From assembly GCA_028583685.1 (NCBI GenBank), contig JAMXIF010001194.1, positions 5,115,130 to 5,179,129 on the forward strand: a stretch of DNA of 64,000 nucleotides, read 5' to 3'. Made by a program: the position numbers and the translations under genes. This document shows, one piece after another, positions 12,361 through 25,189 of this stretch (position 1 is the stretch's first letter; the number at the start of each line of letters is the position of its first letter). This DNA comes from Petaurus breviceps papuanus. Lineage: Eukaryota; Chordata; Mammalia; Diprotodontia; Petauridae. Below the pieces are notes generated by a model. The model was not told the origin of the DNA, did no database searches, and saw nothing but the letters and a program-made list of their open reading frames with translations.

Positions 12361-12639
12361 GACCTTAGATCATAATGTTATGTTGAAGTTCACTGAAGTG
12401 AATTTTACATAGTTGTATTCACTGTATTGTTAATGTAAAATAAAAATCAGAAGAGAACCACATTAGGTAGTTATCATGAAAGATATTAGATGACATGAAA
12501 TGAAAAAGCTTTTGTATGAACTAAATCAGTGCAACTATAGCAGGATAGAATAGAAACTGGATAGGGAAAAAAATCTTTACCATAAATATCTCTGATGAGG
12601 GTCTAATATCCAAGATACCCATGTAAACAACAAAAATGA

Positions 12640-13830
12640 TTTCATCAGGTCTCATTCATCTCTATAATAGGTGACTCTCAGATATTACCTGTCCAGACCT
12701 GACCTCTCTTCTAACCACCAGTCTGGTATCTCCAACTCATTAGAAATCTCAAACAGGATGTTCCAAAGACATCTTAAACTTGACAAGTACAAAACTGAAG
12801 TCATGATCTTTCCCTACAAACCTTTTGGTCTTCCTAACTTCCATACTACTGTTGAGGGCACTTTCCATTATCCCAGTCACCCAAACTGGCACCCTATGTA
12901 TCGTCTTTAACTCTTCACTATCTCATCTCTCTATATCCAACCATCAGTCATGTCGTGTTGCTTTGACTTTCACAACCTCTTTCCTATAGAATCCCCTCTC
13001 TCCTCTGACATTGCCACACCCTGGTGCAGGCCCCTATTACCTATTCTGGACGACTTCAATAGTTTGATAGTTTGTCTCCCTGCCTCGTCTCTCCTTACTC
13101 TGTTCTATCCTCCACTCAGCTATCAAAATGATCTTACTAAAAAATATAGGTTTGATTATAGTCTCCTTCCCCTATTATCTCCAGGATCAAATATATAAAA
13201 TCATCTGATTTTTAAAGCCCTTCATAACACATTTCTTCTAGACTTCTTACATTTTACCTCCTTCCACATACTCTTAGTTCCAGTGACACTGGTTTCCCTG
13301 CCCTTCCTCAAACATGACACATCTAGACTTCAAGCATTTTTGCTGTCTCCACTTCCACCCCACCCCATCATCCTCAATTCTCTCAATCCTCATCTCTACC
13401 TCCTAGTTTTCCTGGCTTTCTTCAAGTATAAGCTAGAGTAGTAGTACTATCTCCTGCAAGAAGTCTTTCTTGGGGTGGTTAGGTTGGCACAGTGAATAGA
13501 ACACCTGTCCTGGAGTCAGGAGGAACTGAGTTCAAATATGACCTCTGACACTTAGCACTTACTAGCCATGTGACCTTGGGCAAGTCACTTAACCCCAATT
13601 GCCCTGCCCTCCCCCTCCAAAAAGAAAAAGTCTTTCTTGGTTTTCCTTAATTTTAGTGACTTTCCCCTAATAATCTTCTATCTGTCCTGTATTTATTTTG
13701 CTGTACATAGTTGTTTGCATGATGTCGACTATTTTTATTTTGCTTTTCTTTGTGATTCTAACACCTAACACAGTGCCTGGTACACAGCAGATACTTAATT
13801 AATGTTAGCTGACTTACAGACTGTGTATAA
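12640..13830 (+). mobile_element. L2-like LINE, longest 3' copy in the window, split by a SINE
   Basis: Runs from ggtctcattcatctctataa through acttgacaagtacaaaactg, atctccaggatcaaatat, agcccttcataacac and tttgctgtacatagttgttt to the terminus cagtgcctggtacacagcag and cttaattaatg. A tRNA SINE sits at 13474-13627. Apparent reading frames here are remnants and are not gene-like. Confidence 0.7.
13474..13627 (+). mobile_element. tRNA-type SINE, plus strand
   Basis: ggtggttaggttggcacagt head, tggagtcaggaggaactgag, tgtgaccttgggcaagtc, A-rich tail. Duplication AAGTCTTTCTTGG at 13461-13473 and 13628-13640. Confidence 0.9.
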
Positions 13831-13879
13831 GATCAAAAGGCATTCTCAATGGATAAATGGTCAATGGATACGAAGGAAA

Positions 13880-14100
13880 CATGTTAATTGTCTACTTTGT
13901 GCTAGTACTTTGTAAATATCTCATTTCAAGCCTGGGAGTCAAGTATAATTAATATTCTTATTTTATAGTTGAGGAAACTGAGGCAGAGAGATTAAATGAT
14001 TTGCTCAGGGTCATACAGCTAATGTCTGAGGCTGTATTTGAACTTATCTCATCCTAACTTCAGATCCAGAGTTATATCTGTGCCACACTGTCTGATATGA
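13880..14100 (-). mobile_element. CORE/MIR-type SINE, minus strand
   Basis: gttgaggaaactgaggcag, tttgctcagggtcatacagc and a degraded cgctctatccactg-type end. Confidence 0.7.
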
Positions 14101-14344
14101 ATAATTTTCAAAAGAAGTACTGCAGAATCATGCCCATCAAAAATAAATCCAGCATAGAAAATACTATTTCCACTCAAATACCTGGAAAGCTAGGTAGCAA
14201 AAGCCACCAAAAGTCTATTTTCCTGAAACTTTTATGGCCAGTGAGATCAACTTGGCATTTTGTATTCTAATTTTTAAAGAATTCATATACATATTTGTTG
14301 TATTAAGTGTCACCATATAGTTTAAGCTTAAAATGCGTGACACC

Positions 14345-14665
14345 AGGAATTGTAGTCTAATGGGAAGAAATTTAGATTTGAAATCAGAGGAGCTGGATTC
14401 CAATGTCTGAATCACAGAAAAATACTGCTGATAGGGGCTTTGCAATTCATCTAGTCCAAATCAGCCCCCAACTAACAAGGTGAATTTGTCCAAAGTTGCA
14501 TAGATAAGTGGATGATCTTAGCATCAAAATTCCCTGGTCTTTTGACTCCAATTCTTTCACTCCCCATATTACTGCAAGCTTGCCATCTTAGCTAACTCAT
14601 TTAATCATTCAGGGTCAGTTTTCTCACCTGTAAAATAAAGAAGATGAATTCCTTTTAGTTCTAAA
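14345..14665 (+). mobile_element. MIR-type SINE fragments interleaved with a second old SINE-like piece
   Basis: 14345-14420 (gtctaatgggaag, gaaatcagaggagctggatt) and 14580-14665 (ttctcacctgtaaaataaag) look like one MIR. The middle (14425-14575) resembles a different old MIR-like piece beginning ctgctgataggggc. Confidence 0.4.
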
Positions 14666-15628
14666 TTCTATTATTTTTAATGTGCCCTACAATTAAATAG
14701 ATGAACAAAAAATCTAAGGATTTATAAATTGGCAGTAATTCTTAATGGAAACTGATGTTAGCGTTGAAGCAGTTACATTTTTTTCCAAAACAAACTGGGG
14801 AAATCTTCTCATTTCAAATTAGGATCATAGATTTGGAACTAGTCTAAACCCCTTATTTTACAGGATATGGAATGACTTATTCAAAGCCACGGTAATAACA
14901 AATATTGGTGATGGGGTTATAAACCAGGTCCAACTTTGCACAGCTATACAAAATTGATCTCAATTAATAGACGGTCTCCGCAACTCTATGTGATACTGGT
15001 GAACCTGCACCAAACTTGGGGGGGGGGGGGATTTGTGGATGGAGGAGCGAAAGAACTTATTTTGTAGTAAGAGTAAGACCAATCTTACTACCCAACTTTA
15101 AACAACTATTTAAACACAAAATACAAGCTGTTAGTACAATATACTCTTATAATCAATATACATAAAACATATATATACTTAATAAGGGTCATTTTTGCTC
15201 AACAGTTAAGCTCCATTTCTATTACTTAACACTCGCACAATTCTCATTCTTGTGTGTAAGCGTTCACTGTAGCCAGAGCATTGGGGAGGGAGGACTAGGG
15301 ATTCCTAGTACCTGTGTCAATTCCGGAAGGTCCCAAATCTTGGGGGCTAGACTGCTAATCCATCTCTTTCCCCAGGGACAGGCTGTTTAAATCTTCAGTG
15401 TGAGGCGTCTGGGGAGAAAAGGAGGCCAGGCTCAGCCCTGGCTCTACCCCACAGGCAACCTAAAACACCACGCGGAGCCGCAGAAAGCAGGGAAGGAGGG
15501 GAGGAGGTTCCAATGCCTCGGGGAAGGATCCCTGGGAGAGACGCCCAGAACGACACCCCCGGGGAGAAAACCGCCATTATTGATCGCGATCACCTAGTCA
15601 GCCCTCAAAAAAGACGCTTTCTCAATTA

Positions 15629-16229
<601 letters not shown>

Positions 16230-17600
16230 ATGGCGGCGAGCGAAGAAGTGCTTGCCTTGCAGGCTGAAGTTGCTTTTCGTGAAGAGGAGCTAAGGCTCCT
16301 CAGACAGCGCCTGGAGGCAGCGACAGCAGAGCCGTTTACACGACAGGCGCGTGAGGCGGCGCCGCTGCCACCGAAGGCTGCCCTTTCCCGGGAGGAGATT
16401 CTTCGTTACAGCCGACAGCTAGTCCTGCCAGAGCTCGGGGTGCGCGGACAGCTGCGCCTCGCCGGCTCGTCGGTGTTGGTGGTGGGCTGCGGCGGCCTGG
16501 GCTGCCCCTTGGCCCAGTATCTGGCGGCTGCCGGAGTGGGCCGCCTGGGGCTCGTAGATCATGATGTGGTGGAGCTGAGTAATCTGCACCGGCAGGTCCT
16601 GCACGGCGAAGCGCTGGCGGGCCAGGCCAAGGCGCACTCTGCCGCTGCCGCCATACGGCGGCTCAACTCGGCGGTGCAGTGCGTCCCGTACGCTGAAGCC
16701 CTCACTCCGGCTACTGCGCTGGACCTCGTCCGCCGCTACGACGTGGTGGCCGACTGCTCGGACAACGTGCCCACTCGCTACCTGGTCAGCGACGCGTGCG
16801 TGCTGGCCGGCCGGCCCCTGGTCTCGGCCAGTGCGCTGCGACTGGAGGGCCAGCTCACTGTTTATCACTACGAAGGCGGGCCCTGCTACCGCTGTGTCTT
16901 CCCCACGCCACCCCCGGCCGAGACGGTGACCAACTGCGCGGACGGAGGCGTCCTGGGCGTGGTGCCCGGGGTGCTTGGCTGCCTGCAGGCGCTTGAGGTG
17001 ATCAAGATCGCCGCTGGCCTCGGGCCATCCTACAGCGGCAGCCTCTTGCTCTTTGATGCCCTCGGCGGTCAGTTCCGAAGCATCCAGCTTCGAGGCCGTC
17101 GGTCCGACTGTGTGGTCTGTGGGGACCAGCCCACGGTGATCCGACTGCTGGACTATGAAGCGTTCTGCGGCTCCTCTGCCACGGACAAGTGCCGGAGGCT
17201 GCAGCTGCTCTCCCAGGAGGAGCGGGTCTCCGTTACCCACTACAAGCAGGTGTTGGATGCGGGGGAGCCTCACATGCTGCTGGACGTGCGGCCGAAGGTG
17301 GAGGTGGACATCTGCCGCCTTCCGCATGCCCTCCACATCCCTTTGAGCCATTTGGAGCGGAGGGATGCAGAGAGCCTGGAACTCTTAGGGGACGCGGTTA
17401 GGAAAGGGAAGCAGACTATCCAGAAAGGGGCGCTTTTCCCCATCTATGTGATTTGCAAGCTGGGGAATGATTCTCAAAAAGCAGTGAAGGTTCTGCAGAG
17501 CTTGTCAATTAAAGAATTGGACTCTTTGTTGGCCAGAGATATTGTGGGAGGTCTCATGGCATGGGCCACCAAAATAGACCCAACATTTCCACAGTATTGA
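16230..17600 (+). CDS. MOCS3: MOCS3, molybdenum cofactor synthesis 3 (adenylyltransferase and sulfurtransferase), intronless
   Basis: MOCS3 adenylates and then thiolates the C-terminal Gly of two ubiquitin-like carriers: MOCS2A (molybdopterin synthase) and URM1 (tRNA wobble-uridine thiolation); it acts in the cytosol. The 456-residue frame is uninterrupted; human is about 460. After a coiled N-terminal helix (1-40) comes a ThiF/E1-like domain (about 55-300): GCGGLG ATP loop at 86-91, NLHRQ at 118-122, zinc ligands C219/C222 and C294/C297, and the E1-type Cys in TVTNCADGG at C236. A rhodanese domain follows (about 335-455) with the active-site loop CKLGNDS at C409, the persulfide-carrying Cys. 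All key residues are present. The start ATG lies in AGCATGGCG, a good Kozak context. It has no intron, as known for mammalian MOCS3. It diverges from DPM1 across a shared promoter. Confidence 0.98.
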   Translation: MAASEEVLALQAEVAFREEELRLLRQRLEAATAEPFTRQAREAAPLPPKAALSREEILRYSRQLVLPELGVRGQLRLAGSSVLVVGCGGLGCPLAQYLAAAGVGRLGLVDHDVVELSNLHRQVLHGEALAGQAKAHSAAAAIRRLNSAVQCVPYAEALTPATALDLVRRYDVVADCSDNVPTRYLVSDACVLAGRPLVSASALRLEGQLTVYHYEGGPCYRCVFPTPPPAETVTNCADGGVLGVVPGVLGCLQALEVIKIAAGLGPSYSGSLLLFDALGGQFRSIQLRGRRSDCVVCGDQPTVIRLLDYEAFCGSSATDKCRRLQLLSQEERVSVTHYKQVLDAGEPHMLLDVRPKVEVDICRLPHALHIPLSHLERRDAESLELLGDAVRKGKQTIQKGALFPIYVICKLGNDSQKAVKVLQSLSIKELDSLLARDIVGGLMAWATKIDPTFPQY

Positions 17601-20600
17601 GTTGTGTAGTTCTTTTTGTCTGAAATAGAGGATGGTCAAAAAGTGCATCTTTAAATTATCATTTCAAAATTGCGTCAAGGAAGTATTCATAGTGTGAATA
17701 ATTGTCAGAGAAAGGAAGTTGGAAGATGATTTTGTTTTTCAAAGTTCATTGTATTAAGGCAACCTTTATTTTTATTTATTTTTAGAATGAATCCTTTATG
17801 TGGTCAAATAAGGTGAGGGTAGGTTAAATGTTAATCTCATAATACATGCAATCCTACCGTATTAAAGAGAGTTGAAGACTGTTAAAGCAGTCAGCTTGTT
17901 CAGGAAAGATTTGAAAATAGCTTAATTGGTGAAATAAATCAGTTTCACTGTGCCCAAACTGTTATCCCAACAATTAATGGTTTCCCTATTTTTTTTTAAT
18001 GTGTTTTTTCTTTTGCCCTTAAGCAAAGTTCCAATTTGAGATGTTTTGTAATCTTGGTGGAATCCAATTGAAAACATTCGGACTCCTGGTAACAAAATTA
18101 AAGTGGCACCCTGGCTGTTGTATGCCTCATAAAATAGAGATTATATTGAATTACTTGGTGTAGTTCAAATAGTTTGTCGTTTAAGTAAAAACTAATACTT
18201 AGCTTTGTAACTGAGTGCTTATCTTCTTTGAGCCTTGAAATAAAATTAATCCTTGGATTGTCAAATAATAGTGAAAATAAATTTAACTTTGTACTGATCT
18301 GAATATTGTAAAGTACTTTTCAAGGACATCCTCAGGGTTACTGGCATTCATTCTGTGGAGTTTCAATCCTGTCATTCCCACTCAATTTTATACAGGGAAA
18401 TTTGGTTTAGGGAATGTCAAGAACAGCCTTTAATTGAGGATTGGAGGTAAAACTTCATTCAAGCCTTTAAGTTGGTTTCTGAATGGAGACTGTTGGCAAA
18501 AAGTGGCCTGGAGAAGTTTGAGGGAAGGGTGTTAACATACTAATTACTAGTCATTGCTGAGGGCTACTCCAAAGTAAAGGCTGATGCTGTTAAAAATTCC
18601 TATATTGTATTCTAGGTATCTGCTAGTACATTAATCTTTAAATCCAAAAGTGAGATGATTTAAAAAAAATTTTCTAACTTTCCTATTAGCCTTTTGAATG
18701 ATTGTAAATTGTGTTTTTCAGTTTTTGGAGAAAACCGTTGATATTTGCCTAGTAGAGATGAGAAAGGATAGAAAAATAGTATTAGTAGTTCATAATTTAT
18801 CTGGGCCTTTAAGTTTTGCAAATGGTTTTCCTCACAACAGCCCTGTTAGGTAAAGCTCAGAAAGTTACTGACTTTTTGGTCTTAGTTATAATGAGTAAGT
18901 GTTAGGATCAAAATTTGTACCCAGTTCCCTTGACCTCAAAGTACTTGAGTAGAAAAATCTCAAACAAAACAACAGTACTTACCACTTCCATGAGCTGCCT
19001 TCTGAAGTAGATAAGCCATTTCAGTTCAGGAAATGTTGAGCAATTTTTTTTTGTATTACGGAAACATAAAACCTTTTTAGTTTCTCTAGATATATTAACA
19101 AATAATGTTTTACTTCCCCCAAACTCCAGACTTTTCCCTTCAGGAAAGTGGATGGAAGAAAGACTCAAGTTTTTCTTAGGGAGGTAGATCAGTGGTGATA
19201 ACTAAATTTAACAATTTGTGTAGATAAGATCTTCATCTTCTCAACTCTTAAGTGATTGACCTTAGGACTTACACTAGGGAACTGTTTTCTTCCATGAAAA
19301 GGGAGGCATTTTCACACCTATTCAATTTAGATTCTTGAAACAGATCTCTAGGGAGAAACCAGGGTGTAAAAGGAATTCGATGGTAACTGTTCTAGAATGT
19401 TAACCCAAACTATTATACATTATTATGATTTTCTTCCCCTGGATTCCTAGAAATGTTAACTAAAATTGTCTTGGGGCAGAGTCATATTGGAGGGCATGGG
19501 GGACTATACTATTTGGACCCCTTTCTCTCCAAGCTAGAAATGCCTTGGATATAGAATAATTTTAAATTAAATAAAACTTTTTTTTACACACTTGAACCTG
19601 CAGCACAATATTAATATTTTTATAATATACTATCAAAGTACTAGACTAGTAGATAAGACATACTTAAATCATCCAGGACATATAGAAAGTGTGAGGAGTA
19701 AATAGGCTTTTAGTTGGAAACTATCTACAAGTATAAGATAAAGTATTAAAATGTACTTAGACTATATTGGGCTTCCCAGCAGAGGGAAAGCTCAGGTAGG
19801 TCAAATGATTCATTCACAATTTTAAGATATAGAAGGTACTTTGTTGGAGGTCATATGGACCAACTGCCTTTTTTAATATAAAAGGTTTAGGATATAGGGC
19901 TATATGATGTCAGAAGTCCAATTTTTAAGGGTTGGAGAGGCTATCACCAGAATTGACCAGGTGGTGATTTTTTTTTACCCTAGAGCTCATTAAATAATCT
20001 AAGGTAGAAGGGCTGTGCTGTGTATTCCTATGGATGAAACAGATCCTTGAAATTTAAATATTAAATTGTGTGTTTCTGAACTCTTCTTCCTCCCCAAACA
20101 TACTATATTTTTCAGCTCCTTGAGGGTAGGTGTTTGTTGTTTTCCACTGTTTTGCACAGATAATCAGATGGTTTAAAAAATGCTAAGTTGAGTTGAATAT
20201 ATTAACAAGAACAAAACATTAACTCAGGAAGTTTTTATATTAAAATACAGGACAAACACATACTTTTCATTCAGACTTTGTGGGCTCTCACCACTATAGT
20301 TTGTTACTTAATATCGAAGATTTGTTAATCAGATTTATGAATTAAATTTTTTCTTTCCTGTCCTAGTCATTTTTGCAGAAGGAAGGGAAAAGGCAGCAAA
20401 ACATATTTCTTAATTTTTATTATTGGTGACATTTCAGACAAAAGGATAAAGTGATAAGAGTAATGAATAAAATTTATTTTTTCCATGGTTTACATTTTAA
20501 TGTTCTTTCTATATTGTTGCATATAACTTAAAAGCGACTACTTAAAAACAAAGCCTCCTTGATTTCCCTAGTACTGTCTTCAGATAAAGTGATTTGCTAC
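17601..20600. other. Intergenic, MOCS3 3' flank; no gene seen
   Basis: AT-rich. The first 300-700 bases are probably MOCS3 3' UTR. A faded reverse MIR lies near 18780-18900 (gcaaatggttttcctcac, cagccctgttagg). Reading frames in this stretch are short and unlike proteins. Confidence 0.6.
17933..17938 (+). terminator. Candidate MOCS3 polyadenylation signal
   Basis: AATAAA lies 333 bases past the MOCS3 stop. Further AATAAA copies occur near 18239 and 18284, so alternative ends are possible. The choice between them needs transcript data. Confidence 0.35.
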
Positions 20601-20611
20601 TCACCATAAAG

Positions 20612-20813
20612 AGGCAGCTAGGTGGTTCAATGGATGGAGGAGTCAGGAAGACCAGAGTTCAAATGTCGTCTGTGACACTAGCTTTGTGACCCTTGGCAAA
20701 TCACTTAACCTCTGTTTTCCTTAATCTATGGGAGAAGGAAATGGCAAATCACTCTGGTATCTCTGCCCAGAAAACCCCATCTGGGGTCATGAAGAGTCAA
20801 ACATGACTGAACA
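20612..20813 (+). mobile_element. tRNA SINE with RTE-type tail
   Basis: Head ggcagctaggtggttcaatg, body cttggcaaatcacttaacc, and 3' part gagaaggaaatggcaaatca ending in gggtcatgaagagtcaaaca. The GGTC-AAGAGTC tail is shared with RTE/BovB LINEs, so this SINE was probably mobilised by RTE rather than L1. Confidence 0.75.
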
Positions 20814-21055
20814 ACATATTAGAGGCAAATTTGATAGTGGTAACTTGTATACAGTGACCAGTGGAGCTGTTGAATCATATTGGTATACTCACCAATGTGG
20901 CAACAGGTTTGCCATTAAGCTTTTGAATACTTTTGTTATTGGCAAAGGTAACAAATCTTGACTTTGTTGGAAAGTCTTGACTGCGTCTTGGAAAGACTTG
21001 ACCAAGGAAAGGATGTGTCTTACCATGCTAAAGAGACAAGATGGTCAGTCAAACC

Positions 21056-21215
21056 GTAATGGATAAGTGAGATGGCAAAAAGGTGCAATGAAAAAGAGCA
21101 TTGGCTTTGGAGGTAGACGACCTGTGTTTGAATCCTTCCTCTGACACTACTTATGTTACACTGGACAAGCACTTAACCTAAGATTCCGCATTTGCAAAAT
21201 AAGAATGCGGTTTCT
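21056..21215 (+). mobile_element. MIR-type SINE
   Basis: gagcattggctttggaggta, gtgtttgaatccttcctctg and ccgcatttgcaaaataagaa in forward MIR order. Confidence 0.6.
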
Positions 21216-21566
21216 ATTGTCAATGACAAGTGATTTTTTTTTCATTTTTCAAATGCTTTATTAACTTATGATTTACATCATTCATTTCCACCAGATGAGA
21301 CAAATTTTCTCCCTGTTTTTCCCCTACCCACCACCCCAAAATAGCATTCCCACAGGATATCCCCTCCTCCAATCTGCTCTCTCCCATATCTTCTCCCAAA
21401 CCCCTTTCGAATTTTCCAGTAGGGCATGGTGGATCTCTATGCCCCAGTGCCTGTATAACTTATTTCCCAATTACATGTAAAATAGTATTAATAATAGTAT
21501 ATATATATATGTATATAAAATTTTAAACATTTGATTTTAAATCTTTAAATTCCAGATTCATTCCCT

Positions 21567-21966
21567 NNNNNNNNNNNNNNNNNNNNNNNNNNNNNNNNNN
21601 NNNNNNNNNNNNNNNNNNNNNNNNNNNNNNNNNNNNNNNNNNNNNNNNNNNNNNNNNNNNNNNNNNNNNNNNNNNNNNNNNNNNNNNNNNNNNNNNNNNN
21701 NNNNNNNNNNNNNNNNNNNNNNNNNNNNNNNNNNNNNNNNNNNNNNNNNNNNNNNNNNNNNNNNNNNNNNNNNNNNNNNNNNNNNNNNNNNNNNNNNNNN
21801 NNNNNNNNNNNNNNNNNNNNNNNNNNNNNNNNNNNNNNNNNNNNNNNNNNNNNNNNNNNNNNNNNNNNNNNNNNNNNNNNNNNNNNNNNNNNNNNNNNNN
21901 NNNNNNNNNNNNNNNNNNNNNNNNNNNNNNNNNNNNNNNNNNNNNNNNNNNNNNNNNNNNNNNNNN
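21567..21966. other. Assembly gap, 400 N
   Basis: Exactly 400 unknown bases inside the tail of HAL1-like copy A. Matching sequence in copies B and C spans the place with only about 200 bases between the same flanks, so the gap size may be nominal. Confidence 0.98.
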
Positions 21967-22390
21967 CTTTGACCCTGTCCCTTTTCAAAAGTGTGTGCTT
22001 CCAACTTCCCTACACCCCCCAACCTGCCCTCCCCTCAATCATCCCCCCTCTCATCACCTTCCCCCCTACTCTCTTGTAGGGTGAGATACCCTATTTAGTG
22101 TGTATGTCATTTGCTCCCCAAGCCAAATTCAATGAGAATAAGTTTGACCCATTACCTTTTGCCTTCCTATTCTTCCCCTCCATTGTAGCCATTTTCTCTT
22201 GCCTCTTCTATATGAGATAGTTTACCCCATTCTGTCTCTCCCCATCTCCTCTCATATTCCTCTCTCACCTCTTAATTTCACCTTTTAAGTATCATCCCTT
22301 CCTATTAAATTGGTCCTGTGCCCTCTATGTATACCTGTAAACATATATACACACATTCACATATGTATTCATATGCCGTATACCTTCCAA

Positions 22391-22394
22391 TATA

Positions 22395-22432
<38 letters not shown>

Positions 22433-22440
22433 TATATTTC
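22391..22440. repeat. TA-rich microsatellite
   Basis: Alternating TA with a few C interruptions, at the same relative position as in copies B and C of the HAL1-like family. Confidence 0.85.
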
Positions 22441-24419
22441 TATTCCCTTCAACTTTTCATACTGAGAAAAGTTTCATCAGTTACAATTATAATTTTTCCA
22501 TGTAGGAATGTTAATAGTTCAACTCTGATAAGTTCCTTATAATTTCTTTTCCCTATTTACCTTCTCATGCTTCTCTTGCTTCTTGTATCTGAATGTCAAA
22601 TTTTCTATTCAACTCTGGTTTTTTCATCAAGAATGCTTGAAAGTCCTCTATTCCACTGAATGACCATATTTCCCTCTGAAACATGATACTTAGTTTTGTT
22701 GGGTAGGTGATTCTTGGTTTTAATCCCTTTGACCTCCAGAATATCATGTTCCAAGCCCTTTGGTCCCTCAGTATAGAAGCTGCCAGATCCTGAGTTATCC
22801 TGATAGTGTTTCCACAATATTCAAATTGTTTCTTCCTGGCTGCTTGTAATATTCTCTGCTTGATCTGGGAATTCTGGAACCAGGCTATAATATTCCTAGG
22901 AGTTTTCTTTTTGGGATCTTTTTCAGGGGGTAATCAGTGGATTCTTTCAACCTCTATTTTGCCCTCTGGTTCTAAAACATCAGGACAGTTTTCCTTGAGA
23001 ATTTCTTGGAGGATGGTTTCTAGGTTCTTTCTTTGATCATGGCTTTCAGGTAGTCCAATAATTTTTAAATTATCTCTCCTGTATCTATTTTCCAGGTTAG
23101 TGGGTTTTCCCCATGAGATATTTCACATTGCCTTCTATTCTTTCATTTGTTTGTTTCTGTTTAACAGCATCTTGATTTCCCATAAAGTCATTAGCTTCCA
23201 TTTGCTCCAATCTAATTCTGAAGGAATGATTCTCCTCAGTGAGCTTTTGAGATTCTTTTTCCATCTGGCAAATTCAGCTTTTTAAGGTATTCTTCTCCTC
23301 ACTGCCTTTTTGAGCCTCTTTTGCCATTTGAGTTAGTCTGTTTTTTAAGGTGTTATTTTATGAAGTCAGGCTGTTGACTCTCATTTCATAATTTTCTTGC
23401 ATCATTCTCATTTCTCTTTCCAACTTTTCCTCCATTTTTCTTATCTGTTTCTTAAGGTCCTCTATGGCCTGTAACCAGCTCATATTTTTCTTGGAAGCTT
23501 TGGTGCAGGAGTTCTGACTTCACTGTCTTCCTCCTGTTCCATGCTTTGATCCTTTTTGTCCCCAAAATAGGAGTCTGATGTTTGATTGCTTTGCTTGGTT
23601 TGCTTCCTTTGCCTGGTCATTTTGCCACCCAATTACTTGACTTTTGGGCTTTTTGCCACAGTAGGACTGTGCCACCAGATAGGGGAGTTTCGTTCCAAAT
23701 TCTGGGGTTTTCTCAGTTGCCTGAGGTATTAGTTGGGTGCCCTCTCTGAAGCCTCCACACGCTCTGGCAAGCTGGTTGCACACTCCAGGACCTCCACCCT
23801 AGACCATAATCTAGGTCCAAGCAGGTTAAAGCAAGAGCGATTACCCCTCAGACTGGTTGCTTGGTCCTCCTACACTATTCAGGCCAGGAGCTGAAGCTGC
23901 CATGTAGTGGGGCGGGGCTGCGCCTGCAGCCCTTAGTGTCTTCTGGGCCCGAGGGCAAAAGCCAACGCACTCCCAACTACTGGGTCCCAAAGTTCACACT
24001 GCACTGACCTCTCACTTTGTGCTTAGCATCTATGTGTTGATAATTCTGCAAACCGCCACAGCTGCTGGTGATCTGGAGTCCCTCCAGCCAGTGGCTGGTC
24101 AGGCCCACCTTGGGTCTAAAATGCTTGCTGTGGGGCTGGGCTTGGCTCCCAGAGCTCTGCGCTAGCCAATTCTTGCCCTCAGTGGGAGGTTAGCTTCTCT
24201 GTGTCATTTTGTGGGTTCTATAGCCCCAAAGTTTGTTTAGAGTCCCCTTTTACATGAATTGGAGGCGGTGGGAGCTGGAGCTGTATGGAGGTCCTGTTTC
24301 TACTTTGCCATCATGACTCTGCCCCTGACAATGTGATTAAAAAATAAAAAGATGGACCTTTGTTTTAGGGGAGAAATTTGCAATTAGTAAAAGCACCGTA
24401 CAATTTCTTAAAAGTAATC

Positions 24420-24950
24420 TTAGCTCATTCAGTTCTTCCTTTTTGCTTCTGGGCCCTATCCAATGTCCATTTCTAGTATCTGGAGTATGTATATATGACC
24501 ATGTATATTTGTGTATACATGGCTCTGTATAGCCACATGTACATCTAATCTTTTAGCAATCTCTCCACATTATCTCTCTTTAAACAGCCAATTTGAAAGT
24601 TAATCCCACATCAATAACCAACCACTTCCTAATAAGATATAATCAATTTCATTTTTAACTTGTTTTTCTATTATGTCTAGGGCTTCTCAATTCTCCTTGA
24701 AGAAAAAAATTCATGACATGTAGGCTTGAAGATTCTGTGTAGCCTGTTAGACTTGGGCCTTTTTCATTTCTTCTGAGCCATAGATCATGTTTTTGTAACT
24801 CCCATATTCAATTTTTGCATTGAAGTCACAGACTATTGTGTATCTTTAACTGGGAGGTCTATATCAAATTCTTCATAAAATTTGTCTTATCTTTTCTAAG
24901 AGGCATTTCTTACATTTTAAATACAAGATAGGGAGGCATAGTTAAATAGC
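24420..24950 (-). mobile_element. RTE/BovB-like LINE, endonuclease-region fragment
   Basis: On the minus strand a segment reads DFNAKIE (from about 24830), matching the GDFNAKIG motif of the RTE endonuclease; flanking sequence follows the same direction. Many stops; dead. Confidence 0.6.
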
Positions 24951-25189
24951 AGTTTGAAAAAAAATCGGGAGTTTTAGCAGCCTGCAAGTTCAGCATTCTG
25001 ATTGTGATACAATAACCAAAAAAGCTAATGGACTTTTCAGCTGCATTAAGCAAAACTTGCAGGAATGAGGAAGTGATACTTCTAATGTCAGATCATAACC
25101 TGAAGTTATGCTGTATATGAAGACACTAGGAATATTTGGCCTGAAGAAGAAAATATCCAAGAGGGACATGATAGCCTTTTTTCACTTAT

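Larger units (their letters stand above)
21236..24325 (-). mobile_element. ORF1-only L1-related element (HAL1-like), copy A
   Basis: On the minus strand it begins near 24325 (GGGGCAGAGTCATGATGGCA), has a GC-rich leader to 23620, ORF1 (23620 to about 22567), and a 1.3-kb non-coding tail ending in an A-rich 3' end near 21236. ORF1 carries DNLKIIGLPESHDQ, TPRNIIAWFQ, ILQAARKKQFEYCG and KPRITYPTKLSI, the RRM and C-terminal domain motifs of L1 ORF1p, but has several stops and frameshifts. A tract tgacaagtgatt / tgacaatgtgatt flanks both ends. No reverse transcriptase lies between ORF1 and the tail. A 400-base assembly gap sits in the tail. Confidence 0.75.

Noticed and set aside
16419-17351. 310-codon open frame antisense to MOCS3
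   Set aside because: It is the shadow of GC-rich MOCS3 coding sequence; composition and lack of any family motif show it is not a gene.
21545-22022. Long minus-strand frames across the N run
   Set aside because: They consist almost entirely of unknown residues from the assembly gap.
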